Source: UBA9647 sp963739335 (lineage in GTDB: Bacteria > Bacteroidota > Ignavibacteria > UBA10030). From it: 64,000 nucleotides of DNA. A program made the position numbers and the translations under genes. The stretch spans positions 1 to 64,000 of the forward strand of contig CAVUAC010000089.1 in the NCBI GenBank assembly GCA_963739335.1, read 5' to 3'. The notes below the pieces were generated by a model, which saw only the letters and a list, made by a program, of their open reading frames with translations, was not told the origin of the DNA and searched no databases. Shown here in pieces: positions 29,437 to 39,545 of this stretch (its first letter is position 1; every line of letters starts with the position of its first letter).

Positions 29437-31416
29437 TCAAGGATTCTTCCATGATGGATTGATAGGAAATACGGGGGGACTTCCGTATTTATCAGGCTGC
29501 GACTGGCTCCCAGCCGCCTTCTTCCCAAGGACAGCATATGCCACTCCACCAATAACGACCGCAGCTCCTGCAGCATACCAGAGCCAGCTCGTCCCGGACG
29601 ATACCTTTGAAAGCGTAATCGGAACCTCCTTGGTCTGGCCCGGAAGAAGGTCGATGGTCTTCTCCTCCGTCTCGTACCCGTTGAGCAGCGCCTTGATTGT
29701 CCTTCGTCCGGGCTTTACTTCGCTCTTCCCCGCAGTGGCAGCCTTGCCATCGATCGTAACGCTCGCCTCCTTAGGTTGGACAGTGATGTCCACATATGCT
29801 GGCAAAGGGGCAGCTTCTTTCTTTGGTTCCGTCTCCACTGGAGGCCGAATGGCAGCCGGTTTTTCCTCCTTCTTCTCGGCGACCGCGACAACAGCACCGC
29901 TCACCGTTATCGTTCCAGCATCAAAGTCGGCAAACACAACACCGGGACCGTTTGCCTGAAAAACGGTTGAGAGCTTCTTGCCCGACTGCTGCATCTCAAC
30001 CGTGTATTTCATTCCGGGTCGCACCGGGATCGTCAAGTTCGCCTGCCCCTGCGGCAAATCATTCAGGAACACCTGCGCGCCAGCGCGGCGAGCTTGAAAC
30101 GGAAACATCAAACATCTTCATCTTGAGCTCTTTTGTTTCAAAACTGTTTTGCTCATTCACGATGGTTGAGTAAGTCAGGACGTCGTACCCATCTTTTTTG
30201 ACCTCGATTCGATGCTGCCCGATCGACACATCCCGCTGAATGGGTGAGAGCCCCGCATCAATCCCATCTATCTTGACGCTCGCGCCGGCAGGATTCGTTT
30301 CCAGTGAATACGATACTACCAATGCCCTCATGTTTGGATTCAGCTCCCGATCAGAGGAAAGGTCGATCGTTGTTGTAAACCTCTCCCTTCCTGGCGCCTC
30401 AACTTCGACGTTGTATGATCCACGCCGTAGCTTAGTTGAGAAGGAATCTTTGTTTTCCGAACTCACCTTCCCATTGAGAAAGAGCTTGTTCCCCTGAGGT
30501 AGGCCCTTCAGGGACAATGTGTATTCCGGGATGGCCACCACAAATGCGAATTGTCCTTCTGATGGTTTCAATGTCGCATACACCGGCTTATGACCCGGTG
30601 GACGCTGGGAACGAGACAACTCGAAGACTTTTCCCTGGAGGTACGGGTACAGCTCGTCGGTGGTTACCACAGAATTGCCATCCTGATCCACAAGCCGCGT
30701 CTGGAATCCCTCGATGATCGCTTTCGCGAATGCACTGTGTCCCCACAATGAAGATTCGACGACCTGCTCATCCTTGGTTCCGGCAGTGATGATCTGCACA
30801 GCTTCTGCTGAAGTCACCTTCTGCAGGTAGCGCTCGGATTCTTTCGGAAGTGCACGCGACGTCACTGCCGAGAGGCCTCCATAGCAAGCATCAACCAGGA
30901 ACAGGACATGTTTTGCGGCAACGAGTTCTGTCAATCGCTTAACCTCATCCATGCTGAGACAGCTGCTGTACATCGAAGTCCTTTTCCCGTCGTATGGGAT
31001 GAGATAACCCATCTCTCCACCCGGGCGCTCGGCTCCGAATCCCCGTGGCCAGCCCAATACACAAGCAAGCGATCGTTCTTGCGGGTCTTGCGTCCAACGT
31101 TGACGAACTCCTCCTTGATCTTTGTCAGGGACGCATTCTCGTTGAGCAGGATCTTGATATTCTCTCTAGGGAAATCAAGCCCCTCGAGGAGCTGTGCGAT
31201 TGCTTTCGCATCTTCAACGGCATAGTTCAGCCCAGGAATCTTGGGATCGGAGTAATTGTTGATACCGACGATGAACGCGTAGCTGTTGTCGTATGCGACG
31301 AACGTTTGGCCTTTTTCGTCCTGCATCTCAACGGGCTTCATTCCCCTTGTCGGCTGCGACCAAAGGGAGAGGACGAAACTCATGGTCAGAAGCAGTATAC
31401 CCTGTAACCGAATCAT
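29437..31416 (-). CDS. Caspase-like (peptidase C14) protein with PEGA domains and a C-terminal membrane anchor (two frameshifts)
   Basis: About 660 residues after correcting breaks at the C4 run 31041-31044 and near 30075-30092. The start at 31416 has AGGAGG 8 nt upstream and a signal peptide. The caspase fold spans residues about 40-270, with catalytic His in VYWAGHG (about 124) and catalytic Cys in LFLVDACYGG (about 177). PEGA-type domains follow (NPAGASVKIDGIDAGLSP and a second at QPKEASVTIDGKAATAG), then a Pro/Glu-rich linker and a hydrophobic helix near the C-terminus (WLWYAAGAAVVIGGVAYAVL). The protease should therefore act in the periplasm or at the envelope. It is the seventh gene of an operon with a CHASE2-cyclase and an M48 protease. 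Confidence 0.82.
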
Positions 31417-31528
31417 CGCGCTAATCCTCCTAATTAATCCATTGACATTGTCCCACTTCCAAAGATGACAAATCCGAGACAACGATTATGGCTCGCATCT
31501 TAGCATCCAATGGACTGAACATTTGAAG

Positions 31529-32767
31529 TCATTGCACCATTCGCCTGAACCTCTCTCCATTTCTGAAGCCTCCCCCGTAGTCTGGATGCGCCTGAAGAAA
31601 CTTTAGGAGCTCAGTGTTCCTTTTCTGAAAATCCAGGTGCAGGAATGGGTTCTCCGTCCAATCTGCTGCACGATTCTTGACTGCTACTCCAGTCCGTACT
31701 ATGATGTTCGACAAGGCCATCGTATCGTAGCCCAACGCTGCCAGGAGCATCGCTCCTCCACGATCTGCCTCTTCCTCATACTCCTGCAAACGCGGCTTCA
31801 CCACCTCGTCATATGCTTCCTGGATCATCTCTTCCAGGTCCGTTTCAGCAGAGTCGGCCTTCTGTCCCAACTCCTCGTCTAGTTCATCGAATGCCTCTTC
31901 CATGCGAACCCGATAACGACGTTCGTACTGCTCCCGAAAGCCGTGATTCGCTGTTATGTGTGTCATTTCATGTGCGATCACCGCAGCAAGTTCAGCTTCA
32001 TCCGCACATGAACGGATGAGTCCTTCTCCAAGAACGATGAAGCCACCCGGAATTGAATATGCCCGAGGCTCCTCCCCCTTAATGATGTATACCCTGAATG
32101 GAACATCATAGGTTGGAGTCGCCGAACCGAGTGCGGCAGCTATGAGGTTCACATACTTGACCAAGTTCTTGTCGGTGACGAGACCCTGGCTGGCCAGCCT
32201 GCTAGCTATCCCTAAGCACATCCCTTCACTCGCGTTCGTCGTTTCATACTCTCCAAGGAGCTTCATCAATTCCGGGTCACTTTTCTTTTTGCCCGCGCCG
32301 CCGTCATGCCCGAACTCTTTTTCGAACTCGCTATATTCGTCAGGCGTAAAAAGGTCTGTTTGGAGATCGAGCAGTGAATCCAGCACTGTCGAATTGGTTT
32401 TTCCATACCGCAAGGCAAAGCCACGGATGGCTGCTGCTACAACCGACGGAGAAGCCTTCGGCGATTGCCATTCGAGCTTCAGATCACGGAGCAAATCGAC
32501 CTGCTTCCCTTCGACGAGGCAATTCTTGGACATCCAAGCGGATGTCCGACCAGTACTAGCAACGTGCTTAAAGTTCACCCATCCGCCATCCCGCTTCACG
32601 ACTGGGATAGCAACGCCTTTTGGCAACACCTTGAGAAGCTGATAGTAGCTTCCAGGACCTTCGCGAACCTCATTCTTGGAACGCTTGGTGTATTCAGTGG
32701 TCTGCGGAAACGCTTGCATTCCGAAACATATGATGAGCGTGAACAAAACTACGAAATGTTGCTGCAT
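31529..32767 (-). CDS. M48-family zinc metalloprotease with N-terminal SH3 domain
   Basis: Intact, secreted, 412 residues. Signal peptide (ending QAFPQ), bacterial SH3-like domain at about 25-90 (KNEVREGPGSYYQLLKVLPKG), then a protease domain with the zinc motif HEMTH at 266-270 and the third ligand in EYEEEADRGG (about 332). A charged, acidic helical segment (about 285-325) lies between them, as in BepA/Oma1-type peptidases. Such proteases act in outer-membrane protein quality control. The SH3 domain may bind peptidoglycan. It lies 9 bp after the cyclase gene and 112 bp before the caspase gene. Confidence 0.9.
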   Translation of the reverse strand: MQQHFVVLFTLIICFGMQAFPQTTEYTKRSKNEVREGPGSYYQLLKVLPKGVAIPVVKRDGGWVNFKHVASTGRTSAWMSKNCLVEGKQVDLLRDLKLEWQSPKASPSVVAAAIRGFALRYGKTNSTVLDSLLDLQTDLFTPDEYSEFEKEFGHDGGAGKKKSDPELMKLLGEYETTNASEGMCLGIASRLASQGLVTDKNLVKYVNLIAAALGSATPTYDVPFRVYIIKGEEPRAYSIPGGFIVLGEGLIRSCADEAELAAVIAHEMTHITANHGFREQYERRYRVRMEEAFDELDEELGQKADSAETDLEEMIQEAYDEVVKPRLQEYEEEADRGGAMLLAALGYDTMALSNIIVRTGVAVKNRAADWTENPFLHLDFQKRNTELLKFLQAHPDYGGGFRNGERFRRMVQ

Positions 32768-32776
32768 AAGAGCTTC

Positions 32777-34924
32777 CTACTTTGTAAGAAGTGTATGGAC
32801 CCCATCCCAGCGTTTGCGAGGCGGAGTCTTGATGAATTCTTGACACCGTTGGACGTATACTTTCGAAGGGCCATCTTCCGGAGAGATTCTGAGAATCTGA
32901 CGAAATTCCTTCAGTGCATCCTTGAAGGCGCGCTTCTGACAAAGATCGATCCCCTTTCCGAACCTGTCGGCAATTTCAAGCGCCGTTGCTTCTGCACTGA
33001 GCCGTTCACCCATGAGTTCATAGATAGAGATTGGCTCGTCCTTTCCCTTAACTCGAAGTCTATCGAGCGGACGAAGAAGAAACGAATCTGAGATGCGCCT
33101 GACGACCGACTCACTAACGATAATCTGTGTCCCATACACCTTGTTGCAACCCTCAAGTCTGGAGGCAAGGTTTACAGTATCACCGATCGCCGTATAGTCG
33201 TGCCGGTCGCTCGACCCCACGTTACCGACAACCATTTTGCCTGAATTGATCCCAAGCCTTGTGAGAACCAAGGGGCCACTTCCTGGTACAACTTCTGGCC
33301 GCATGCGACCAATATCCAGGGCTGCCTGGCATGCCACATATGCGTGATTTTCCAGTGGCAAGGGTGCCCCAAAAACCGCCATGATTGAATCGCCGATGTA
33401 CTTGTCAACGAGTCCACCCCTGTCGAGTATAGTTCTGCTCGCCTCACTGAAGTACGTGTTGAGCATTTCGATCAACTCGGGTGCCGTCATCTTTTCACTG
33501 ATGCTTGTGAAATCCGCAAGATCCGTAAACAACACTGTGGCTTCAATTTCTACTCCACCGAGCTTGACCTCGCCCTTCATTTCGATCACATGATCCACGA
33601 CTGTGGGACTGAGATAACCGCTGAAAGCTCGTCGGAGCTGGCGGCGGGCTTTTCCTTCGGTCTGGTAGCTCACGACTGCTGATACCGCAAATGTCAGTGC
33701 AATTGCGAACATTGGACCCACCCAGTCAAGCCAAAGATTCGAGTATTGGAATAACAGAAGAACTGCAACATTCCACGCAGCCACCAAGACGATCGACACT
33801 GCCACTGCGATTCTAGGATTTCGGAGACGGAAGAATGAACCTCCGACGATGAGCGACAAGCATAGAATCGCCAAGACATCAACGAATGAAGGGATTCGAC
33901 GCAAGAAATGATCGTGCAGTAGGTTACTCAGGATGGTCGCGGAGATCTCAACGCCGGGATATGGTTCGTACGCCGTAAAGGGTGTATTTCTCAAATCGAA
34001 CAGGCCGGCCGCGTTCGACCCAACGAAAACTATCTTGTCCTTGAATTGCGATGAAGGAACCAGAGGTGTCCTTTGCAGCTCCTCATCCCGAGCCGACGTG
34101 AGCAATGCTCCTATCGAGAAGTACGGAAATGTGCCCCCAGGCCCCCCTTTGCCATACCACGAAACGAGAAACTGCCCCTTGCTATCCAGTCTGATGCTCT
34201 TGTGACCGATTTGGAGCCAGCTGTCTTCAGCCCGGATGTTCTCGACGTTCTGTGCAATGAGGTATGCAGCAACGCCGAGCTGAGGAACAATTGTATTACG
34301 ATACTCGTAGAAAAGCGGACAGCGGCGGTAGACCCCGTCAAAGTCTTCGCGGTAGTCTGCTGACCCAAGAGCCGCAGCAGCCTGTTGGAAAAGCGGAATC
34401 GGCAGGCTTGCGAAGGGAACCGGTTGCACAACCACGGTGTCGTGTGGTTGACGTACAGTATACCACGGCTTGTACACTAACGGATTGTCTTCCCACAACG
34501 GGTCGTCCGAGCGGTGAAATAGGGAAGCAAGCACAACATTGCCTGATTCCTTCATAGCGCGACCGAATGAGGAATCCGATTCTTCTCCATTCGTATTCGC
34601 ACGATCAATATCGGGATCAGGAAATAGCACGTCAAAGACGACAGCCTTGGCTCCGCCCCGGTGGAAGTAGCGGACGAGTGCCCCGTAGAAATCTCTGGGC
34701 CACTTCCAAACAACTCCACCATGCTTGAATTCGAGCAGACTCTTTTCATCAATGGCGGTGATGACGATGTTCGTGTCAGCCTTCTGAGGCTTGGCAAACC
34801 AATGAAACCGAAGGTCGAGTGATTTCAGTTCAATCGATTCGAAGCCACCAAGCGTGAACAACGCGACAACAACAACTGCACAGGCCAGAGATATTCCAAT
34901 ACCGTAGACCGTCTTGCTATTCAT
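32777..34924 (-). CDS. CHASE2 sensor-adenylate/guanylate cyclase
   Basis: Intact, about 715 residues. One N-terminal membrane helix, an extracytoplasmic CHASE2 domain (about 30-340; typical VVFDVLFPD, IPVFxxxR-like and KIVFVGSNAAGLFD segments), three more membrane helices (about 347-420), then a class III cyclase domain. Metal-binding Asp residues are in LFTDLADFTS and KYIGDSIMAVFG, and the transition-state Asn/Arg in DTVNLASRLE; all key residues look present. A short helical tail (about 648-690) follows. It should turn an envelope signal into a cyclic nucleotide. ATG 34924 is preferred to a TTG two codons earlier. It lies 9 bp before the M48 gene. Confidence 0.9.
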   Translation of the reverse strand: MNSKTVYGIGISLACAVVVVALFTLGGFESIELKSLDLRFHWFAKPQKADTNIVITAIDEKSLLEFKHGGVVWKWPRDFYGALVRYFHRGGAKAVVFDVLFPDPDIDRANTNGEESDSSFGRAMKESGNVVLASLFHRSDDPLWEDNPLVYKPWYTVRQPHDTVVVQPVPFASLPIPLFQQAAAALGSADYREDFDGVYRRCPLFYEYRNTIVPQLGVAAYLIAQNVENIRAEDSWLQIGHKSIRLDSKGQFLVSWYGKGGPGGTFPYFSIGALLTSARDEELQRTPLVPSSQFKDKIVFVGSNAAGLFDLRNTPFTAYEPYPGVEISATILSNLLHDHFLRRIPSFVDVLAILCLSLIVGGSFFRLRNPRIAVAVSIVLVAAWNVAVLLLFQYSNLWLDWVGPMFAIALTFAVSAVVSYQTEGKARRQLRRAFSGYLSPTVVDHVIEMKGEVKLGGVEIEATVLFTDLADFTSISEKMTAPELIEMLNTYFSEASRTILDRGGLVDKYIGDSIMAVFGAPLPLENHAYVACQAALDIGRMRPEVVPGSGPLVLTRLGINSGKMVVGNVGSSDRHDYTAIGDTVNLASRLEGCNKVYGTQIIVSESVVRRISDSFLLRPLDRLRVKGKDEPISIYELMGERLSAEATALEIADRFGKGIDLCQKRAFKDALKEFRQILRISPEDGPSKVYVQRCQEFIKTPPRKRWDGVHTLLTK

Positions 34925-34973
34925 GACCAATCCAAGAATTGTCTCGTCTCACGTCTCACTTGTTACGTTTCAC

Positions 34974-36548
34974 TCATTTCTCCATCGTCGTCATCACCAA
35001 CCGCGTCTCAGCCTGGAGTGTGCCTTGCTTGACCTTCTTCATCCCCCGTTGCATTGTCAGAAATCCCTTTAGATCATCTTTCAAAATGTTGTAACCACCA
35101 ATTTCCTCAGTAGCAATGGGTTCAAATGGCTCAGTCCTGGCGAACGCCTGAAGGAATTCAGCCCCGTATGGCTCATCACATTCGAATTCCTCCGGGATCT
35201 GATATACCATGTTGACCTTCGACTGATCGACATAATAGTTGTCAAGAAGGAGTGCTCGTTTGCCATCTGCAAGATGATAAATGAACCGAATGTAACTGGG
35301 CAAGTTCACACGCACGTACGCCTGCATCCTCTCCCCTTTCGTGAAAACCAGATCATCTGTTCCCTTGTTTGTCCATACTTCGAGGCTGAGTCCGCCACCA
35401 AGGACCTCACCTGCGTCAAATTGTTTTTGATCTCCGAGCGCTGCCTGAAAATTCTGGGGTTTCAGATCCAACCCGGCCTTCTGTACTATTGAATCTCGAA
35501 CCACGGTCTCTGCCCCGCCAATCAGCCTGCTATCAGAGACTCGCAGAAGGGATACGATAAACTTGATCACACCTTGTTGTTCCCAGTATGTACCTCGAAC
35601 TACGTATTTGGCACCCGAAGCTTCTGCCGCCTCACGCGTCATGTCTCGGGCAGAAGTCTGTGAGATTGCGACCTGCTGAACCGGAGTCCATTTGGCCACC
35701 TCATTGAGCTTGTTCTCAAGTACAACTTTGAAGAACCTTGAGAATGGGCTACCCATCCTCGTATCGCCATACGTCATGGGTGTCACCAGCACTGTTGCAT
35801 CTTTGATATCGGCTTGCTCCTTAAGGCAGTATACGAGATGCCAGGCAACATCTTCAACATGTTCCAGAGGTCTTTGCAGCATCTTGTCCACTGCGTTGCG
35901 AACAACGCTAATATCTATATCATCTTTGGTGACTACTCCTTCAAGCTCCTCGAACACACTAGCAGCCGCTGACTTCGAGGAAAAAAGAATCGCCCGAGTT
36001 TCTTCCAGCTGACGGAACAAGAGATAGCATGAGAGGTACTCCTCCAGCGCCAACGTTTTCATTGCTCGTTCTTCCGCGGCCTTTCCTGCATTCATTTTTT
36101 GGGCGATTCCGATTCGCAACTGTTTTTCCTTCTCCTGGTAAGTTGTTGCGAGCCTTTCCCTTGAGACATACGCCAGGGCGTATGACATCTCTTCGTTGTC
36201 GTCGTAGTAGGACTTGACGTCAAGACCTTGTATCTCAAGTGAGGAAGTTGATTGCGTCGCGCTTGTGAAATACGACGAAACTTTTTGATTTCGCTCTTCG
36301 GTAACGGAACCGACACTACTTTGGAGCTTGACACGAATGCTCTGAATCAGATTCCCCTTTGCAGTTTCCACTGCTCTTTGCAGACTCTGCGAGCGGTCAT
36401 TTTCCCCGCTCACCTTGCTCATGCCAAAACCGAGCAAATAGAGCTGGTCCGGGTAAGTCGAGGACTTCCCATAGTTTCTCACCCAATCCGGCTTCTGGGC
36501 AAGGGCGAGAGACGACAAAGTCAGCAAAATAAAGATAGTTTGTTTCAT
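34974..36548 (-). CDS. Secreted LPP20/FlgO-like protein with DUF4384-type C-terminus
   Basis: Intact, 524 residues with a signal peptide (LSSLALAQ). The N-terminus (PDWVRNYGKSS ... YLLGFGMSK) and the SLQRAVETAKGNL helix follow the LPP20 lipoprotein pattern. The middle (KVVLENKLNEVAKWTPVQQ, AKYVVRGTYWEQ, RLIGGAETVV) resembles FlgO/TolB-N domains. The C-terminal part (LSLEVWTNKGTDDLVFTKGE, IRFIYHLADGKRALLL) fits DUF4384. DUF4384 proteins often occur beside caspase-like proteases, as here. Likely an envelope or outer-membrane-associated component; the molecular function is unknown. Confidence 0.75.
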   Translation of the reverse strand: MKQTIFILLTLSSLALAQKPDWVRNYGKSSTYPDQLYLLGFGMSKVSGENDRSQSLQRAVETAKGNLIQSIRVKLQSSVGSVTEERNQKVSSYFTSATQSTSSLEIQGLDVKSYYDDNEEMSYALAYVSRERLATTYQEKEKQLRIGIAQKMNAGKAAEERAMKTLALEEYLSCYLLFRQLEETRAILFSSKSAAASVFEELEGVVTKDDIDISVVRNAVDKMLQRPLEHVEDVAWHLVYCLKEQADIKDATVLVTPMTYGDTRMGSPFSRFFKVVLENKLNEVAKWTPVQQVAISQTSARDMTREAAEASGAKYVVRGTYWEQQGVIKFIVSLLRVSDSRLIGGAETVVRDSIVQKAGLDLKPQNFQAALGDQKQFDAGEVLGGGLSLEVWTNKGTDDLVFTKGERMQAYVRVNLPSYIRFIYHLADGKRALLLDNYYVDQSKVNMVYQIPEEFECDEPYGAEFLQAFARTEPFEPIATEEIGGYNILKDDLKGFLTMQRGMKKVKQGTLQAETRLVMTTMEK

Positions 36549-36560
36549 CGTTTCCAGCGT

Positions 36561-37316
36561 TCAGTTTGGCTTGGGTGTTCGCGATAGAACGTAGAATATT
36601 TTCTTATTCGTATCGATCCAACGGGCCATCACTTCAATGTTTCGCAGGGTCACTTCCAACTGTTCTTGCCGAATTTCCTGTCCCTCTCTTGCTGTGCTTT
36701 TTTGGAGCGATCGCACAGAGACGGTGAGCGTCCGAGCGAGATTGCGCCGGGCGATGCGTTCAGCTTCGATCCAAGAGCTTGTCTCATAGTAGTATTGAGG
36801 GGCTACCCCAACGGCATAACAATATTTCTCGTCCTTGGGCGGCGTGTCACTCCACTCAGGATGGGTTTTGAGGAGCGGAAGCCGCGTGCGTTCCACCTCG
36901 TCGATCCTGCAAGTTGTATCCCCGAGAAGGACCATGACAATATTGGCATTGACATAGGTATCCAGCAGCGAAACAAATGAAGGGGCGGATTTCATGGCCG
37001 TCGTGTCAAAGTCTTCTCGAAAATCCGCCCCCATCCAAAACGTACCGGCTTCAGTACTCCAGAACACCTGGCCGCCGACAATGCGGGAGATCCTGTTTCT
37101 CGAATAGTTCTCATAAGCGTTGCGAATAGCGTGGGCAACTGCAGAATCTGCATAGAACGAGGAATTGGCATAACCAATCGTCGTTCCCGTGCATTTCGTC
37201 GATCCTTGACTAAGGAACCAGTTGGGATAGACTTGTCCCCAGGCTGCCTGGTCAGCAAGCAGTGCTATGAGCGCCAGAACAAACGCTCTGCAAAACGCTG
37301 TGAATCTGATCCTCAT
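36561..37316 (-). CDS. Secreted LPP20-like protein
   Basis: Intact, 251 residues with a signal peptide (ending QAAWGQ), followed by YPNWFLSQGSTKCTGTTIGY, which has the 'P.W..' and 'GY' pattern of LPP20-type proteins. A second half with similar structure (YCYAVGVAPQYYYETSSWIE, ARRNLARTLTVSVRSLQ) suggests two LPP20-like units. Its ATG overlaps the stop of the upstream lipoprotein gene (ATGA). Function unknown. Confidence 0.65.
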   Translation of the reverse strand: MRIRFTAFCRAFVLALIALLADQAAWGQVYPNWFLSQGSTKCTGTTIGYANSSFYADSAVAHAIRNAYENYSRNRISRIVGGQVFWSTEAGTFWMGADFREDFDTTAMKSAPSFVSLLDTYVNANIVMVLLGDTTCRIDEVERTRLPLLKTHPEWSDTPPKDEKYCYAVGVAPQYYYETSSWIEAERIARRNLARTLTVSVRSLQKSTAREGQEIRQEQLEVTLRNIEVMARWIDTNKKIFYVLSRTPKPN

Positions 37317-37891
37317 TGCTGAGGCTGTTGGCTCTTCTTGAAGTCGTCGTATTTCTTGACCTCATCATCTAGTTCCTTGAAGGCCTGTGAAGCACGGAAG
37401 CGAGTGTACATCTGTTCGTTACTCTTGATCTGTTGCATCAAAGCAGCATTCGCGGCCCCGATGGGGTACTCCACAAGCACGTACACCCTCCAGCCATCGC
37501 CATCTTTGAATTGTTGCTGCTTGCTCACGCGGCTTCCCGTGAGGGAGGTGGAGACCACCGTTTTGCTTGCCTGGGTAAACATGTCGAGCAACTGGGCATT
37601 TCCGGTGGTACCGGTTTCTTCCGTGAAGCGCTTCTGCAGTCCGGAAATCTTTGTTTCAACCTGACGCCCGATTTCTACTCTGGCCCCCTGTGTCGCTTTG
37701 TCCACAGCCAGCTGCAAATCTTGAGACACCTGGGTATTTGGCGCGAAGAAGAAATTTGGATCTTTGGGGACATTCAGGTACCAGTCCGGCACATTTCCAG
37801 CATCTGTAGATTGCATCGATTTGGACCCACCGCAACCGACCATTGCCAACGCGAAAACCATTGCCGTGCAAGACAACATGATTGTACGCAT
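37313..37891 (-). CDS. LPP20-family lipoprotein
   Basis: Intact, 192 residues. Signal peptide and lipobox (ALAMVGCGGS), then VPDWYLNVPKDPNFFFAPN and DLQLAVDKATQGARVEIGRQ, which is the LPP20 core arrangement (P.W, then an Ala-rich helix). AGGAGG lies 5 nt before the ATG. The C-terminus is a charged helix. It probably sits on the inner leaflet of the outer membrane and pairs with the two related downstream proteins. Confidence 0.78.
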   Translation of the reverse strand: MRTIMLSCTAMVFALAMVGCGGSKSMQSTDAGNVPDWYLNVPKDPNFFFAPNTQVSQDLQLAVDKATQGARVEIGRQVETKISGLQKRFTEETGTTGNAQLLDMFTQASKTVVSTSLTGSRVSKQQQFKDGDGWRVYVLVEYPIGAANAALMQQIKSNEQMYTRFRASQAFKELDDEVKKYDDFKKSQQPQQ

Positions 37892-38051
37892 ACAGCCTCC
37901 TAGGTTTGGTGAATGAGTGTTTGGGAATTGAGGAATTGAATACGATTGTCGCTTGATTCTCCCGTCAGCGGGAAGGGCAAGCTCCCTTGATTCGTAATGA
38001 GAGCCTTCGATTCGACTGCCGGTGCACAGTCAGGCTCACACTGCGATTGTC

Positions 38052-39545
38052 TTACTGCTGCTGTCGATTTGCGAAATTGATAATATTAGGTTTCACTGTC
38101 TTGAATTGTGGCATACAACGACCAACATCTGCTTGGATGTATGTTGGATCGCAAATTACGTAACTCTTACCTTGAAATACAACCGAGTCCCCGCTCAAGC
38201 TTGTGCTGAACATCACAGCGGTGGCGATGTGACTGGGATAGTCAAGGCCAATAACTTCAAGGCCCAGTAGCTGCTTCACCAAGAAAGCAAACAAAATCGC
38301 TCGATCCTCACAGTCTGAATAGGGATAGTAAACTGTCTCCTCCGGAAAGAACGGCTTTTCCCATCCAAACTGCTCCTGATCGGTTCGATACTCGAAGGCA
38401 GTCTGAACAAACCGCAGCAGGATGTTCACCGCCTCTATTTCGCTCTTCCCCTCTACGATCGGCTTAAACCCCGCAACGAGCGACCGTATTGCTTCGGGTG
38501 AGGGCAACGACGTGAAGTAAACTTCGAAATTGGTCTGTGGATAGTACTCGAAGAAGCTCACAGCATCGCGGTTATAGTCAATTGGTACGCTGTACGTACG
38601 ACCATCATATTCAAATTTGAGGTTTTTCTTTCCGACCCGATCACCGAGAACCGGTGCATTCATGACTGAAAAATCCGTCGGCCTTTCCGCCCCCGGATAC
38701 GAGCCATCGTAGCTGTAGAGCACCTTTTCAATCGGCTTTGCGCCAGCTTCAAGCGGCACAGCATAGTACTTTTTGTCTTCCTTCCCGATCATGAAGTAGC
38801 TGATATGGTATAAACTGTTGGGAGTCGGCAGCAGTAGGTATATTTTTCCTTCGCTGTATCCCACTCGTGCATCATATGCGGATTTTGACAACAGGAACCA
38901 CGTCGTGAGCACTGCCTCGTTTTGAGCTCCCGAATAGAACTGCTTGCACCATTGATAGAGAAGCTGGCAATACCCCCAGTCGTTCAATCCCATCCGTTTG
39001 CGTTGATGCTGCAACTCCGACACAAGCCCATCGTAGTCTGTGCGACTCAAGCCAGCCCAAAACGCGCCGATTGATTCCTTGTTTACTTCCTTACCAAGCA
39101 TCGGTTTCTGCTCGATGTTGTATCCGATACTTATATTCATCCCAAAAAAATCCACCGCTAGAGAATGCTTCGCCTCCACATTCGTTTCCTCCGGTTTCAC
39201 GCGATCTCCGACAGGATTGTCCTGCGGCTTTGGAACCGGGATATCTTTGACCACAGGTGCGTTTTCGTTTACGGGTTCAGTCGGGCGTACCGAAGGCGGT
39301 TGATAGACGGGAAGTTTCATCGGTTTCGGTTTCTCATCTCGAATGAGCCCGCTGAACGCTTTCATCTGCTTCCATTCCTGACTGAGGAATTGAACAAATT
39401 CTTTGTCCCGCGCGTCCTTGAAATCTTGATACTCCGCTTGCTGCTTCTTGAGCCACTTCTGGTATTCTGCAGGATCCTGTCCCCAAACCGTCTGGAGACA
39501 GAGAAATCCAACGCCCCAGAGAATTGTCTGATTTCTCAGATTCAT
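38052..39545 (-). CDS. Secreted transglutaminase-like protein
   Basis: About 497 residues from ATG 39545, which has GGAAGG upstream and gives a signal peptide (LQTVWGQ). A charged helical segment follows (QKWLKKQQAEYQDFKDARDK), then a Pro-rich linker (about 75-130). The C-terminal part has a papain/transglutaminase-like triad: Cys in YPYSDCEDRAILFAFLVKQL, His in LDYPSHIATAV, Asp in YVICDPTY. Such domains act as proteases or cross-linkers. This is the first gene of the caspase/cyclase operon, 160 bp before the LPP20 lipoprotein gene. The substrate is unknown. Confidence 0.75.
   Translation of the reverse strand: MNLRNQTILWGVGFLCLQTVWGQDPAEYQKWLKKQQAEYQDFKDARDKEFVQFLSQEWKQMKAFSGLIRDEKPKPMKLPVYQPPSVRPTEPVNENAPVVKDIPVPKPQDNPVGDRVKPEETNVEAKHSLAVDFFGMNISIGYNIEQKPMLGKEVNKESIGAFWAGLSRTDYDGLVSELQHQRKRMGLNDWGYCQLLYQWCKQFYSGAQNEAVLTTWFLLSKSAYDARVGYSEGKIYLLLPTPNSLYHISYFMIGKEDKKYYAVPLEAGAKPIEKVLYSYDGSYPGAERPTDFSVMNAPVLGDRVGKKNLKFEYDGRTYSVPIDYNRDAVSFFEYYPQTNFEVYFTSLPSPEAIRSLVAGFKPIVEGKSEIEAVNILLRFVQTAFEYRTDQEQFGWEKPFFPEETVYYPYSDCEDRAILFAFLVKQLLGLEVIGLDYPSHIATAVMFSTSLSGDSVVFQGKSYVICDPTYIQADVGRCMPQFKTVKPNIINFANRQQQ

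Noticed and set aside
32777..34924. Possible CBASS/cyclic-oligonucleotide defence system because of a cyclase near a caspase
   Set aside because: The cyclase is a class III, membrane-anchored CHASE2 type, not a CD-NTase, and the caspase protein is exported. No CBASS ancillary genes are present.
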